From Cyclospora cayetanensis (taxonomy: Eukaryota; Apicomplexa; Conoidasida; Eucoccidiorida; Eimeriidae), in the NCBI RefSeq assembly GCF_002999335.1, contig NW_020312762.1:62001-126000 (forward strand): a stretch of DNA of 64,000 nt, written 5' to 3'. The translations under genes were made by a program, and so were the position numbers. The notes beneath the pieces are model-generated. The model ran no database searches, was not told the origin of the DNA, and saw only the letters and a list, made by a program, of their open reading frames with translations. Of this stretch, positions 12,366 through 25,199 are shown piece after piece (position 1 is the stretch's first letter; every line of letters begins with the position of its first letter).

Positions 12366-14746
12366 CCTATGGAGGAGGAACGCCTGGGCCGTTCAAAGGT
12401 TAAGCCGCCCACACGCTGCTCTGAGGAGAAGCATTTTTGTTTGCTGCTGTTGCGAAGACAGAGGAGTTCCTCGGCATTAGTGATAGAGGACGAGCTAGTA
12501 ATAGTCGAAGGCTGCGCTGCCGCTGCAGCACCCGATATTATTAGAAGCGCGTAGTGGTACTTTAAGCTTCAGGATGCACGGTGCGATCAAAGACAGGGAA
12601 ACGGTCGATGTATGTGTGTAGCGATAGAAGCGAAATTACCACAGTAATCGCAGTCAACAACTGGAAAGACACAAACACCCGCCCAACACGGAAGCAGCGT
12701 AGCGTGCAAGCTTTAGAAGGCACGCACCTTGGTGCAGCGGATCACGCATTTCAAGTTCGCTATGGCAGCAGCAGCACCAAGAAATCATAAGCAGAAAGAT
12801 CGACTGCCTAAAAAATAACCAAGAGGAAGTCTATGCAGCAGCATGCGAGCGTCAAAGACGCGTCACCCTAATTGAAAAACCATTTACTGAGTCTCCCAAG
12901 TGATGGCCAAGCCCGTCTGCCTTACGTGTGACTCTTAGGGGCGCATGGCTTAGCCTCTGTTGGCACTTGGAAAGAAACTTCCTCTGTGACTCCCTTCTAG
13001 GCGCCTTCCGCCTCCAGCTGCGATTTATTCCCTCGCCTTGGGAAAACACAAAAAAGCCCGTCAAGGGCAGGAGCACCAATAATGAAAGCCGTCTGCTGCC
13101 TCTCTGCCTGTCCCTCTCCTCCTGTTTGTGGTAGTGCCTACATCCTGTGTCGCGTAGAGAAGTTCTTACTGTTCTTTTCTCTCAGGTGCTCATCATTGGA
13201 GTTGGACGCACTGCATGAAGTACAGTGAGGCTCCCCGATGAGACCATTGCGGCTTCACTCTAGGAAAAGAGCAGCTACTAGTGAGGCGGCACTAGCAAGA
13301 GTTTGACGATCGTAGGGATTTCAATGAAAAAGGTGGGATGCGCAGAGACGCCGAGAACGCATGTGCCGCATGCGCTGTGCTTGGCATGGGCGCCTAGTCA
13401 AACGCGTGTGTCTCTGAGTCTGCAACGTTGAGAGGCCGAAGCAGCCACTGGCGTTCAAGTGTTCGCTTTTGTGCAAGATGATGGCACAGGCAAAACTGCA
13501 TAGACGCCATCAGGAAGACGGAACGGTTCAGGCGTGAGAACACAGCGAAACGCTTTCCCGTTACCCTAGAAACTCTAAAGCCCTCGGACTTAATGCAGCA
13601 GTAGCAGAAAAGCACTTCAAGAAGCAGGAGGACGATGCCACGCTGGCACCTGAGGCGTGCTGGCTTTTCAGTCTCGCAGTACTTCCCTTTTCGCGGACTT
13701 GACAGGCCTGCTGGAACCTCCCTGTTCCTGGGCTGCCTCTCTGCACAGAGTGCATATTTTTCAAAGTGTTTGTACTTTGAAGAAACGTGTGTAGGCCAGT
13801 CTCTGGCGCTTAGGTCCGTGGCTGCCCATGGGGGACTGTTTTATGAGGAAACACGGTTTTTAATGCATTAAAGGCCCTATTCGTGCAACTACAGCTACAG
13901 AACAAAGTGAATTTCTGCTGTTTCCCCATTAACAGACATACGTAAAGTTGTCTTCCCAGGTCGGCGGCTTGGTTGGCGCTGGAGCCTCGCGTGACGCAGG
14001 GGGGCCTTCGACGCTGCTGAGGACGGCTACTTTCGAAGAAAGCAGCGCTGTTTCAGCAAAATAATCCGCGTGTCATGCGCTATTAGCAGTTTCAACAAAT
14101 CAAGTAGCACACTCACTCCCAATCGGTGTCGGGCAGAAGCGCTGCGTTGAGCCGCTGCCGACGAGCAGCAGCAACAGCAGCAGCAGACGTATAGGGCCCC
14201 TGCATGCGAAGAGGGTCGTATGGGCGCTTATGGTGTCTGCAAGAATTTATTTTGCGTGCCCTGGCTGCTTCATGGAAGCAGCGTTGGAGCGACACTGTCG
14301 CGGTGTGCGAGCAGCAGCGTCTGTGTGCCTCCCCCCTCTCTTCTCCCCCCTTCTCTTCTCCCCCCTTCTCCCCGTGTATCGGCGAGGAACCTGGTGGGAC
14401 GAGCGACAAGCGAGCAGGCAGATAGAGAAAGGGGGCAAGGGGTGGCGTCGCAGGAAGGCAACACGCAAGATGTGAATGTGTCGGCCTACACGGCGCAAAA
14501 CGAGAGGCATGCACATGCGTTGCAACACCACTACATTGCTGCGCCTGCTGCCGTGATAGCTTCTGCAATTGCAGGATTCGCAAGGAACGCGCTCGTACCA
14601 TATTTTACAGCAGATCGGGGGACCCTTTGCACCACGCTCCCGCCTCATGCATGCACTGTATGGGCAACTGCTCGGCTGCTTACCGGCGAAAGCAGCCGCC
14701 GTAGACATCCAGGTACATCTAGAGCTGCCTCCCCAGACGCACCACA
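12366..14746. other. Intergenic region between subtilisin and VPS8
   Basis: About 2.4 kb with only short frames on both strands, none with a recognisable domain or supported splice partners. The section 14100-14746 is more GC-rich and contains several overlapping frames of about 80-230 codons on both strands. It is probably the promoter and 5' UTR of VPS8, or could hold an undetected upstream exon. An in-frame TAG at 14720-14722 precedes the chosen VPS8 start. Confidence 0.5.
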
Positions 14747-14757
14747 ATGGATTCCAT

Positions 14758-14796
<39 letters not shown>

Positions 14797-17198
14797 GCAG
14801 CAAGAGCAGCAGCAAGAAAGTGCAGCTTTTGGGAGCAATTGGCCACCTTTGGAATTCCAGAGCAGTGCAAGCAACGACGCCGTTGCTCCCTCAGGTCTAA
14901 ACGCGGAAGGCCCCCTCTCGAGTCGCACAGCAACAACAGCAACAACAACAGCAGCGAATACAACAACAACAGCAGCGAATACAACAACAACGACGAATAC
15001 AACAACAGTAGCAGCAGCAGCATCATCATTACCACCATCACCAGCAGCGGGGCGATACACCCTCTCCAGGATAGCAGCCTTAGACATTGATAGCAGCGGC
15101 AGTTCCGATGAAGAAGGCGGCACTGGAATACTGCACCGCGTGGGCAGTCTCGGCTCTCAGCTTCGTCCTGTCAGTTCTCTTGAAGGAGAAACGTCGAAAA
15201 GAGCGGCAAAAGGCCTTTCTGCTGCTGCCTGCCTCGCGGCACTTGAAGACTCTGACGGCAGCGGAGATGAGGAGTGGCTTCAGTAAGCAGGCAGACGCTG
15301 ACTGCAGCTCCACCTTCTGCTCATGCAGTGTTGCTGTTGGTTCGGTGTCTGGCGAGTGCTGTGGGGAGTTTCCTGTCTCTTGTATGCTCCTGAACTAACC
15401 AGGATGGGCCTATACGACGAAGGTAGAAAAAAAGAAAAGAAAAAAAACCGCTGCTGCTGTGGCAGCACCCTCTTTTCTGCATATATATATATATATTTAT
15501 ATATATTTATATATGTATATATATATAGTCGCAATATGTCGCTCCGGTGCTGCTGCAGCTGCCTTTTTTTTTCTCGCCGACAGGGTATGGCGGGTTGCAT
15601 GGACACCAGCTGTTGAGGCTGGAATGCATGCATGCATGCATGCGTGTTTCTCAGGGGGCTGCTGCAGTCTGCAGCAGCTGCGCAACAAGCGCAGCACGCC
15701 ACGCGTATGCCTCCCGACAGTACAGACAGCAGACCTAGCACACCATCGCCTTCGCCGCATCGACCGTTAACTGCTGCACATGCTGCTTCGGCAACAGCTT
15801 CGCGTGAAAGCAGCAGCGGGAGTGCGCTGATGCAGCAGGAAGTCGAAAGCCAAAACGACCCCCCCCTAGACTCCTCCCCGCCTCCTGCTGCTTTAGAGTT
15901 GCTCGATGCGAACGGAAGTGCCGAGCGTGAAACGGATGCGCAGAAGTCGCTTGCCTCCATGTGCGCAAGAAGGAAGGCTTTATGGGAGTGCAAGGCTCTT
16001 GCAAGCCGTGGCGATGCTGCTGTCGTTGCTGCACTGGAGCTTCCGCCTTCCAACGCAGCACCAGGCAACACGGCACTTACAACAGACATCCTGCTGCAGC
16101 CTCTCCAGGCAGTCGTGCAGGAGCTTGCTTTGGCCCCTCTTGGCAACGCAGTCTCGCCAGCGGAGGCTGCAGCGGTGGGAGTGTCTGAAGGAGGAAAGGC
16201 TGCAGCAGACGGGGGAAGTGCTGCTCTGCCTTTAGAGTCTTCTGCTGTCAGTGGAGGGCAGCACCCTGCATGGGGAGCGCTCCCTCCCTGCAGCACTGGG
16301 TAAGCGATTGTTTCGTTTTTTCTCAGCTGATCCAAGCGAATTCACACGCAGCCACAGCCTCGGCAACTGGACAGACTACACACGAGAGGCAGCTGCACAC
16401 CTACACAGCTACTGTTGGATGGTGGTGCTTGTCGCTCTGTGCGTGTGCCTAGCTAGCTGCATGTTGCGCATCGACGTTGAGTGCGTGTCGCGTCTACACG
16501 CCTTGTTTTCGTCCGTCGCTTTGTGATTGCGACTGCGCAGTTTTGCTGCACTGCAGCAAGTGACTCGGTCTGCCGGCGTTATGACTGCTTTCACGCGCAC
16601 TGGTGACTTTGTGGCGATTGGTACATCTCGAGGAGCTTGCGTGTTGTCTCGACTGATCTCCTCCTTACCTCCGGCAGCAGCAGCTGCTGCTGCTGCTCCC
16701 GCTGCGTCTGGATCTGCAGGTGCAGCAGGAGCAGCGAGCAGCGCTGCAGCGGGCAGCAGCGACGTTGCAGCAGCGGCTGCAGCGTTTCGAAAAAGGTTCA
16801 CTTCATCCCGCTGTCTGCTGAACGCCTCTCTGAGTGCCTCGCATGCATTTCCTTCACCCAAGGAGGGTGCAGGCGCTGTAACTGCCCTTGCCTGCAGCAC
16901 AGATGGAAGCCTCCTTTTCGTCGCTTACAGGAGTGGTATTGTCGCATGGATGGCCATAACCTCTTCTCAGGAGTCTGCCGATACACCTCAGCAAACGGAT
17001 GCTCTAACGCAGCAGCAACAGCAGCAACAGCAGCAGCAGCAGCAGCAGCAGTTCTCGCTCCGACTGCTGTGCCTTGCCCGCACGGCGTCTCCCTCGGCTG
17101 CTGCTGCAAGCTCATCGCCTCACAGTGCCTCAGCAACGAACCAGGAAGGGCAGCAGCAGCAGCAGCACAGCTGCCTGTGCTCTGTGCGCTTCCTGGAG

Positions 17199-17249
<51 letters not shown>

Positions 17250-19493
17250 GCCGGCGGGATCAGCGGGGGAAGTCGAAACTCTAGCACCACTACTACCAGC
17301 AGCAGCAGCAACACTACAAGGGGGCCGTTATTACACGGCGGAGGGGTCGGCGCTGTCATTGCTGCCGATGAGACTGGTACTCTCGTGCTGCTGCGACTGC
17401 ATCGACGACTGCTATCCTATTCAACAGAGGAGCAGCTGCTCGCCACTGGCATTCGCTCGCTTGGTGCGTCTCTTCCTGTGTAGCGACAGCCGGAGAGCCG
17501 TCTCTTCTTGAATCCCTCAAACCTTCTCCCCCTCCCTCCCGCGAGAGCAGCGCGCCTATCTGTTGCATGCAGCTCTGCTTTTTTTTGCTGCTGCCGCAGG
17601 AGCGCTGCTCGACGTGCGGCCTATGCCAACGCTGTTGCCGCTGCTGCCTGAGTGCAGCTGCACAGCGAGAAAATTTTTCCAGCCTCAAACGCCGCAGCGG
17701 CAGGAGCTGGTCGTTGCTGGTGTGGCTTGCAGCAACGCTGTAGTTGTCTTGACGATTGCAAGCAGCGCTCATCTCGCCTATCGCTTGGACGTGTGTGCCC
17801 TTCAGTATATTCGCAGCAGAAACACAGACAGCCACTCCGGCTGCTAGAGTCTCTCCGTGCATCGCTGCCTTTTGTCGCGCTCAAAAAGCGGATAGTCCAC
17901 TGCAGCAGACACCCCTGGCAGTCAAAGCAGCGGCAGCAGCTGGTGCTGGTGCTCCAGAAGCCGAAATCAAATGCGCCGAGCTTGTGAGACGATTGTGCGC
18001 ATGCAGCTCAGCGAGAAGCCGCATCGGCAACAGCAGCAGCAGCTGCTGATGTTGCAGCAGCAGCAGCAGCCGGAAGTCATGCAGAATTTTCCGTGCATCT
18101 CTTGGCTAGCCAGTGCAGACCCTTTGCGCCGCCTCTTCGCGTCTCCTGTCTTGGCGGTTAGCTGATTGACACGAAATTCCGTCGTATGCAGCAGCCTTTC
18201 TCGGCAGTAGTAAAGCCCTCGACTGCATCTTTTACTTCGATGAGAAGTGTCGCTCTGCGTCTCTTTCCCGGTGTCTCAGGTTGCGGCTGGCACCTTGTTG
18301 CTGCTGCTTCAAGTGCACAGCAACGAGGTCAAGCAGCTCGAGCGTTCCTTCAATCTGTGTGCTGCAGCGCAAGTAAGCGGCACTTCCCAAGGGAAGGGGG
18401 AGGGAGAAAGAAAAGGATTGGGAGAGGGAGAATCTGCATGTTTTCGCGTAAGAGAAGCAGCACTACGAAAGCCTCCTACTTTGCGGTAGCATTCCCAGCC
18501 AGCCACTAGGCTACATCTCCCCTCCGCATTGTCAGCTTGTGTTGAAATGCATCCTCAGGCACTGGAGACTCTCGAAGACTCCGTGATCTGTGTGTTGCAC
18601 TCTGCCTCGGTGCTAACCCTCTATCAGCTTGTTCAGCAAGAGTATCCGCAGCAGTCGCTGCAGTTGGTTCTCCTGCAGCACATCGACGTCGGGCATGTCA
18701 GGCCCCTTTATTACAGCTTCTCGACCACGTCTGCCATCATGCGAAAGCATCAGCAGCAGCGACAACAGCAGCAGCTGCTGCTGCAGAGACAGCAGCAGCA
18801 GATTAAGAATCACTCTGTACGCTCGTTGCAGTCTGAAAGCGCATCTGCTTTTTCAGTTATATCTCTTTTTGGCGGTTGTCGGTGATTGTAGTTGCACATG
18901 CGGCTGCCTCAACGCCACCAGCGTCTTGGCATGTCGCTTTTTTGCTAAAAAAAACGGCTTTAAGGAAGCTTCTCTCGCGCCACTCCAGCCGCTGTCGCTC
19001 GCCCTGCTGCGCATGCAGGCTTCCTTCGCTGTCGACAGCATGGCGTCTCATGCTTCCGCTAGCCAGGCAGCTGTTGGCTGTTGGGGGGGGGCACACCGCC
19101 TTGTTGCGCTGAGCTATGCCAGCACACTCATCGCGTCTCGCAGCAGCAGCACTGCAAGCGCTTGCGCTGCAGAGGATCTGGAGGAGCTGCGTCGCATTTG
19201 TCTGCAGCACCAGCAGAAGCAGCAGCATGTTCAGCATGCACCCTGCTGCAGCAGCTGCTGCGCCTGCCTCTGTGCGGTGGCAGAGGCTGCTTCCCGCAAT
19301 ACGTTTCAGATTACGGTAGCTGGACTGGAGGCAAGGCTCTCTCGCGAGTTGCTGCTGCTACTGGGGATAATGATGATGCTGCTGCCGTCAATGGCGATGA
19401 TGATGCTGCTGCTGTTAATGGGGATAACGATGATGATGCTGCTGCTGATGGGGATAATGATGATGCTGCTGCTGCTGCTAGTGGGGATAATGA

Positions 19494-19530
<37 letters not shown>

Positions 19531-22500
19531 GCGGGAGATAATATTGCGGTCCTCTGCTACTCCCCACCCCCCCTTTTGACTCTCCATGTGTCATGTGTGA
19601 GAGCGGTGTGTTGGGGGAGGGTGTGGCGATTCGCTGTACAACAGAGGGCTGCGCAGAATTAATGTGTGCAGTCGATTTTTGTGCGACTATCCTCCATCTC
19701 ATGTTTCCTCCACAGGGAATTCTTGTTCTGGAGCTGCAAAGTGTATTTAGTCTCCTGGGGTTTGCTCTACGCAGCAACCGCCAGGATCTCCCTCTCGCTA
19801 TTGCTGCAGCAGCGTTGAAAGTATGCTGCCTTTTTTGCATGCTTATTCATGTGAAAGAGATCGAACTTTCCCCCTCCTCCTGCGAGTGCCAGTCTTCCAG
19901 ATGCTGCTGAGTAGCCTGCCTGCAAGGCTAGACTCTCGTGTATTCTTTTCCTGTCCGTTGTTGTTGGTTCTCTTTTCCTCTGTGCTGATTTTGCCTCAGG
20001 GATCTGCGCCTCCCCTGCTGTCTCTTCCCTCTCATCCAGAAGCTCGAAGACTCCTTGCGGAGACAATCCTGCCTCCCTTACTTGCTGCAGCGGCTTCTGC
20101 ATGCACTGGCAGTGTGCTAGGAGTTTCTGTGCAGGAGGGGCAGCAGCAGCAGCAGCAGCAGCAGCTCCTTGCAGTCGCCTTGGAAGCTGCTAGAGCGCTA
20201 TCCTGCTGCTTCGACGCGTGCGATCTGCTGCAGACACCCGCACTGCTGCCGCCATTGCTGCTGCAGTGGCTGCTGGAGCAGCAGCAGCTGCAGCATGCAC
20301 TCTACAACAAGGCTGCAGCCCTCCAGCAGCCGCCTCCGCTGCTGATTGCGGCAGATAAAAGATGCTCCGCTGTGGTGTTCGCGTTGACTACGCGGCAGAT
20401 ACTGCTGCAGAGGCTGCCTGCTTCTGTTCTACCCGACAGTTTGCTCCTGCGGCTGCTATCCTTTTACGAGTCTCAGCTTGAGACCTCTACAGCAGCTGCG
20501 TTCGGCAGCGATCCCCACATATCGCCTCCTGCAAAATCTGCCACGAGTGCTATCTTTGCGGCTGTGGATCTTCTAGGGCATGACGCAGTAGGAGAATCTG
20601 CGCTGATTCAGTGGCTGCAGCAGCAGCCTCGGACTGCTGGTGTCGATACAGCAGCGCAAGATCGCTTTTCTGCATTTTCGCTGCTGCTAAAGACTGTGTG
20701 TGGGGGGACGCCTACTCCCAGAGCTGCCTCTGCTGCTGCTGCTGCCTCTGCTGCTGCTGCTGGATCGAATAATAGCAATACCAGCAGCCGCGGCAAGGAT
20801 TCTTGTGACGAGAGCGTTGAAAGGAGTTCGACAGCAGCTGCCATGGACGCTGTTGCAGAGTTGCAGCGCATGCGCCAGCTGGTAGAGTCGGTGCTCATCT
20901 GTCTAATGCAGCAGCAGCAGCAGCAAACGCCGCCTCAGCTGGATGTACACTCCATGACGCGAGTCGCTTGTGCGCATCGTCTGTGGACAGCAGCAACAAC
21001 TCTGTTATACCACGGTGAGCCGCAGCGCATTGCATGCGCATGCTCAGCAAGAGGGGGGCAGCAGTAGCTGTAGCGGCTAGTGCGATGTTGCAGCAACGCG
21101 CGCAAGCTTGCCTTCGCGATGTTTTTTTCTCAGGATTCTCTGATTCTGTGGCTCCCTTGGAATGGCTGCTCGGGGAGCAGCTTCGCATACAGCGCGTGCT
21201 GCAGCAGCAAACACGGCAGTTTTTATGTTCGCCTCTAGAAGCAGCAGCAGAAGCAAACAATCCAGCAGCAGCAGAAGCAGACAGTCCAGCAGCAGCAGCA
21301 GCCGCCAGCGCTGCCGTTGCTGCCTTGAAGCGACTGCCCCTATTCGTGGCTGAGGCAGACTGGCAGCTGCTGCAGCTCCATTCGCTCGTTTTGGGGTATC
21401 TGGAGTGTATCTTCCAGCGCAAGAGCTTCCCCCTCCACGCTGCAGAGCCGTCTCAGTCTTCACCCGTAGCACTTCCAGGAGGAACTGAGTTTTCGGAAGA
21501 AGATCAACAGAGGCTTCAACGCGTGGTGAATTATCTTCTAAGGCGTCAAGGAGCTGCAGCCTCTGCACCGCGTGCCCTCTCCTTTATTTCGCCTCCGTCG
21601 TTTCGACACTCACAACACCCCACCAGCGAGCTGCACGAACCACCCCCTGTGTTGCAGCGGCTGCTGCTGCTTTCCAGCAGCAGCTGTGCAGCCTTGCTGG
21701 GGAGCTTGCTGCTCCTGCCTCTGCCGCGTGCAGCCTTGGCGCAACAGGCATTTGCAGCAGCTGCTAATGCGGAGTCGAGCTGCTATGAGGCTGGGATGCT
21801 GCAGCTGCTGCTGCCTGGCATAGCGGATACACTCACGTCCCTCCACCAGCAGTACACAGAGCACTGCGCCGCAAAGTGCAAACTCACGATCGCGGCTGCA
21901 GCGAGCGATTCATTCGAGAGCTCCAGCTGGGCATTGCAGAGTCTGCTGCAGCAGCAGGTCGTGCAAATGCAGCAGCTGCATGCGGGGATGTGGCAGCTTC
22001 TGACCGTTGCTGCGTGCTGCTGCACGCAGCAGCGACTGATCCACGATGAACAGCTGCTGGTGCAGCTGACGCGCTTCCTCGTCTCCGGGCACCCATGCAG
22101 TCTGCTGCTCCTGAAGGCATGCAGTAGCGGCATGTGGAGTGATGAACTCGAGACAGAAATGACGCAGCTGCTGCTGGATGGCGCGCTTCATGAGCCGGGT
22201 ATGGCAGTTGATCTGAGCAGCAGAGGCACTACAGCAGCCAGAAATCCTGCTGCATGTCTCTGGACCCCTCGGCAGAGGGAGAGACTGCTGGTTCGGCTCA
22301 TCGAGAACGTTGCTGCCTCAGCAGCAGAAGCAGCAGCAGCTAGAGAAGACGCCAGCGTACTAGCGCAAGTGCGCGCTGCAGTTGCTCCTCTGCAGCAGCA
22401 GCAACAGCTGCTCGCAGCCAGCGGGCTGTATGCTGCAGCCGCGCGGCTCTTTGAGGTCAATGGGGCCTATGATGACTTTCTCGGCTGCTTTCTTCTCACT

Positions 22501-25199
22501 CATACCCAACAGCAGCAGCAGCAGTCGGAGCAGCAGTCGGAGCAGCAACAGCACCAGCAGCAGCAGCACCTGTGTGCAGCACCAGAGCCTTGCTGCACCT
22601 CTCCAGCCGTGTCTTTATCCTGGCTCCAGGACGGCCCAGCGGATGTTTTTGTGGAAATACAGAGTCTCCTTTGCAGCAGCAACTGCAGCAGCAACTGCAG
22701 CAACTCGGAGGCAGGCACATCTGGTTGTAGCAGCGGCAGCAAACGTTCGTGGGGTATCTGGAGGCTGCGCCTGTTTGACAGCCCAACTTTTGCCAAGGCT
22801 GTCTGCCGCTTGTTGCCACACCTTCTGTCGCTAAATCCTGATCGCACGGGAAGCCTTATTACCGCTTTGCTAGAGGCTGGCGCGGGAGTGCAAGACGAGA
22901 CTCAGCAGCTGCAGCACGCCTCTGAGCTGCTGAGGCTTTTAGAAGGCAGTCCTGAGCTGCAGGTGCAGCTGCTTGATCAGCTCCTTCTGCCTCTCGATAG
23001 CAACGGCAGCAAGCGAATTTACACACGCTACTTCACTTCCCCACAAGGTTACGCCAAGTTTTTGCAAGCCGAACTTCCCAGGCAAGTGCCGCTTGCAGCA
23101 GCGCCGCTTGCCGCAGAGAACTAGCATCGCCATGAGAGACGGCCCTTCACGCCTACAATGCACGAGCGACAGGATCATGCAGACTTATACTGAGTGTGCA
23201 GCGTTTCGCGCTCATCGATTCGTGAACAAGATGCGTGATTGCTGCCGCTGCTGCAGATATTTCTCCCTCCTCTGTGAGGTGGACCCCTCAAGAGCTGCGG
23301 CTGCACTGCAGCGGCTGTTGCCTCCGGATACGGCAGTGCCTCGCCCCTTGATGGATTCGCTGCTTCGCCTTGCAAAGGAATACAAGGCAATTGAAGCGTC
23401 CGCCACTCTCTTGGAGCTCAGCGGAGCAGTTGAGGTACGCCGTCTACGCCGCTCCATCTGCCGGCTTGCTCCTGCTACTGCTGCTGCCCGTCTCCTCCGA
23501 TTCCTGTCTCCGAGGAGGAGAGCCTTGCGTCTTCGAGCGGCGCTTCGCGCAAGCGTGATGCGTGTTATCTTGTCTGTCTGTACATGTGTGTGTGTGTGTG
23601 CACCTGTTGCAGGGAACTCTGCGCTTGCTGGAGAGCTCCTTCACGGAAGTCTTGGAGGATTTCTGTGTGGCCTTTCGCGCGGCAAACTTCCCCGTAGCAC
23701 CACTGCTACGCTGTCTCCGTCGGCGAGGCGACGTTGAACTCGCATTGCTTGCACCTTGTACGAAGTCTGCAGCCCCAAGTGTCTACATGCAGCACTGCCT
23801 CCTTCCTGCCCGCGGCGGGATGCATGCAGCGACTGGCGTCTGCGACGCTGGCAGGCAATGCGCGTCAACGAGAGGAGGCCCTTCCTCAGGATCAGCAGAA
23901 GCAGCAACAGCAAAAGCAGCAGCCGCAGGAGGGGGTTCAGCGGGAGACAGCTGGTGGGGAGACTGCAGGGAGCTGGCAGCAGTTTTCACTGTCTTGCATG
24001 CTGCAGACCGCGTGTGCCGCAGCAGCGGCCACTCACTGACACCCCGCAGGCGCCAGCAGCTGTGGAGACACCTTGCTAAGCAGACAGTGAAGGCTTATGA
24101 GGCGAATCCTTTGATTCGGCACTTCTTCGAGAATCAGCTGCACCCAGAAGGCCGCTCAGAGAAGCAGGCAAACGGATCTGCGCCAGCGGCAGCACCTCCC
24201 ACTGCTGCTCTGGTTACTTTTCATAACGTGGCAGCTTCTTCTTCTTCTCTTTGTGGGGGTGGAAGACCGCAGCAATCGCTACGCTGTACTTTATACACAG
24301 TCGTGCTGGGAGAGGTGTTGGCTTCTGTGCTGCGCTGCTACACTTCCTGCACAACGAGCTGCAGCAGCAGCTTGGAGCGAAGAGCATGTTACCCGACAGA
24401 AGCAGCCGCCGCAGCTGCTGCTCTGAGTGACCTCTCCGAAGGCGTCCCCGATGCGCACATTGCAGTGCTAAAGCAGGCACTTGTGGGTGGCATTGCTGGT
24501 GTTTTTCTGCGGCTCTGCTCTTCTGACTTCTCCCCTCGCCCTCTTCTTCTGCGCTCTGGCCGTTATCTTGCTGGTGCACAAACTCCTGGGGTGTTGCGAG
24601 TTCGAAGAGAATCCTGCACATTCTTTAGAAGCTGCAGCCCAGCTGCCGTTGCCACGCTGCTCAAGCGGCGTGACTGGCGCCACGTGGGAAAGCTGCCTTC
24701 ATGCATGAACAGGGCGCACCCCACTGAACACCGTTCCCTCACTGCCTTCCCCTGCTCCGTTGTATTGCGATAAGGCTGCTGCTGCTGCTGCCTCTGTGCT
24801 CAGGGTGAGCTGCTGTGTCACATTGAGCGAGATCGCTCGTTCGTTGCTGGAGTCGCTGACTCTGCAGCAGAAGACAGCCACGCGCTGCTGAGACTGCTGG
24901 TAGATCACCGCTGGAGAGGCCTCCCTGTGCGCCTTTCGGGAGGCAGGGGAGGCAAGGCAAGACAATGTTCGCTGTGCATAGCCTGTGGAGGTCCCTTACT
25001 CCTTCCACCCCCCAGTGCTGCCTCCGTCACTCCTGGCTGCAGCGGCGTCAACAGCAGCAACAGCAACAAGAAGTGGGCTATTGCTGCTTTCCCATGTTCG
25101 CACCTGTATCATAAGGCCTGCCTCTCAGACTGCTTCCGCTGCCGACTGTGTGCCTCCTTCCAGCGTCCCCCCATTAAACAGAGCAGCGGCACTTCTTGA
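14747..25199 (+). CDS. VPS8: VPS8-like CORVET tethering subunit (WD40-like, solenoid, RING)
   Basis: About 14 exons: 14747-15282, 15655-16299, 16541-17463, 17600-17803, 17906-18156, 18280-18372, 18559-18816, 18989-19315, 19716-19820, 20000-21014, 21134-23081, 23257-23434, 23613-24482, 24804-25199; phases close to about 2582 aa. The starts of exons 5 and 8 and the end of exon 13 are the least certain. The order of parts matches VPS8: beta-propeller strands (FVAIGTSRGACVL, ALACSTDGSLLFVAYRSGIV), then a helical clathrin-repeat-like solenoid (LLYHGFSDSVAPLEWLL; YFSLLCEVDPSRAAAALQRL), then a C-terminal RING-H2 at about residues 2506-2567 (CSLC, CSHLYHKAC, CRLC). In other eukaryotes VPS8 is the CORVET subunit acting with Rab5 in early-endosome tethering; in coccidia this route serves secretory organelle delivery. 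It is almost twice the usual length because of Q, A and S runs. Intron 11 uses a GC donor. VPS41 is less likely, since the propeller and solenoid motifs fit VPS8 better. Confidence 0.85.
15480..15529. repeat. TA-rich microsatellite in VPS8 intron 1
   Basis: A run of alternating AT with occasional extra T or G (ATATATATTTATATATATTT type) sits in intron 1 (15283-15654) of VPS8. A run of four overlapping GCATGC palindromes follows at about 15626-15645, just before the 3' splice site at 15653-15654. No coding potential. Confidence 0.85.
19359..19535. repeat. Compound triplet repeat (GAT/GCT then ACT) in VPS8 intron 8
   Basis: GATGATGAT and GCTGCTGCT blocks alternate with the spacer GGGGATAA and end in an uninterrupted ACT run of about 12 units (19495-19530). 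The array lies in intron 8 (19316-19715). Frames through it encode D/N/A/T-rich or poly-I/S sequence, but the conserved VPS8 motif continues from exon 8 (ending 19315) directly into exon 9 (GILVLELQSVFSLLGFAL, from 19716), so the repeat is intronic. Confidence 0.75.

Noticed and set aside
18629..19579. 316-codon frame ending in poly-Leu/Ile/Met
   Set aside because: Only the part 18989-19315 is supported as VPS8 exon 8; the remainder is the intron 8 triplet repeat.
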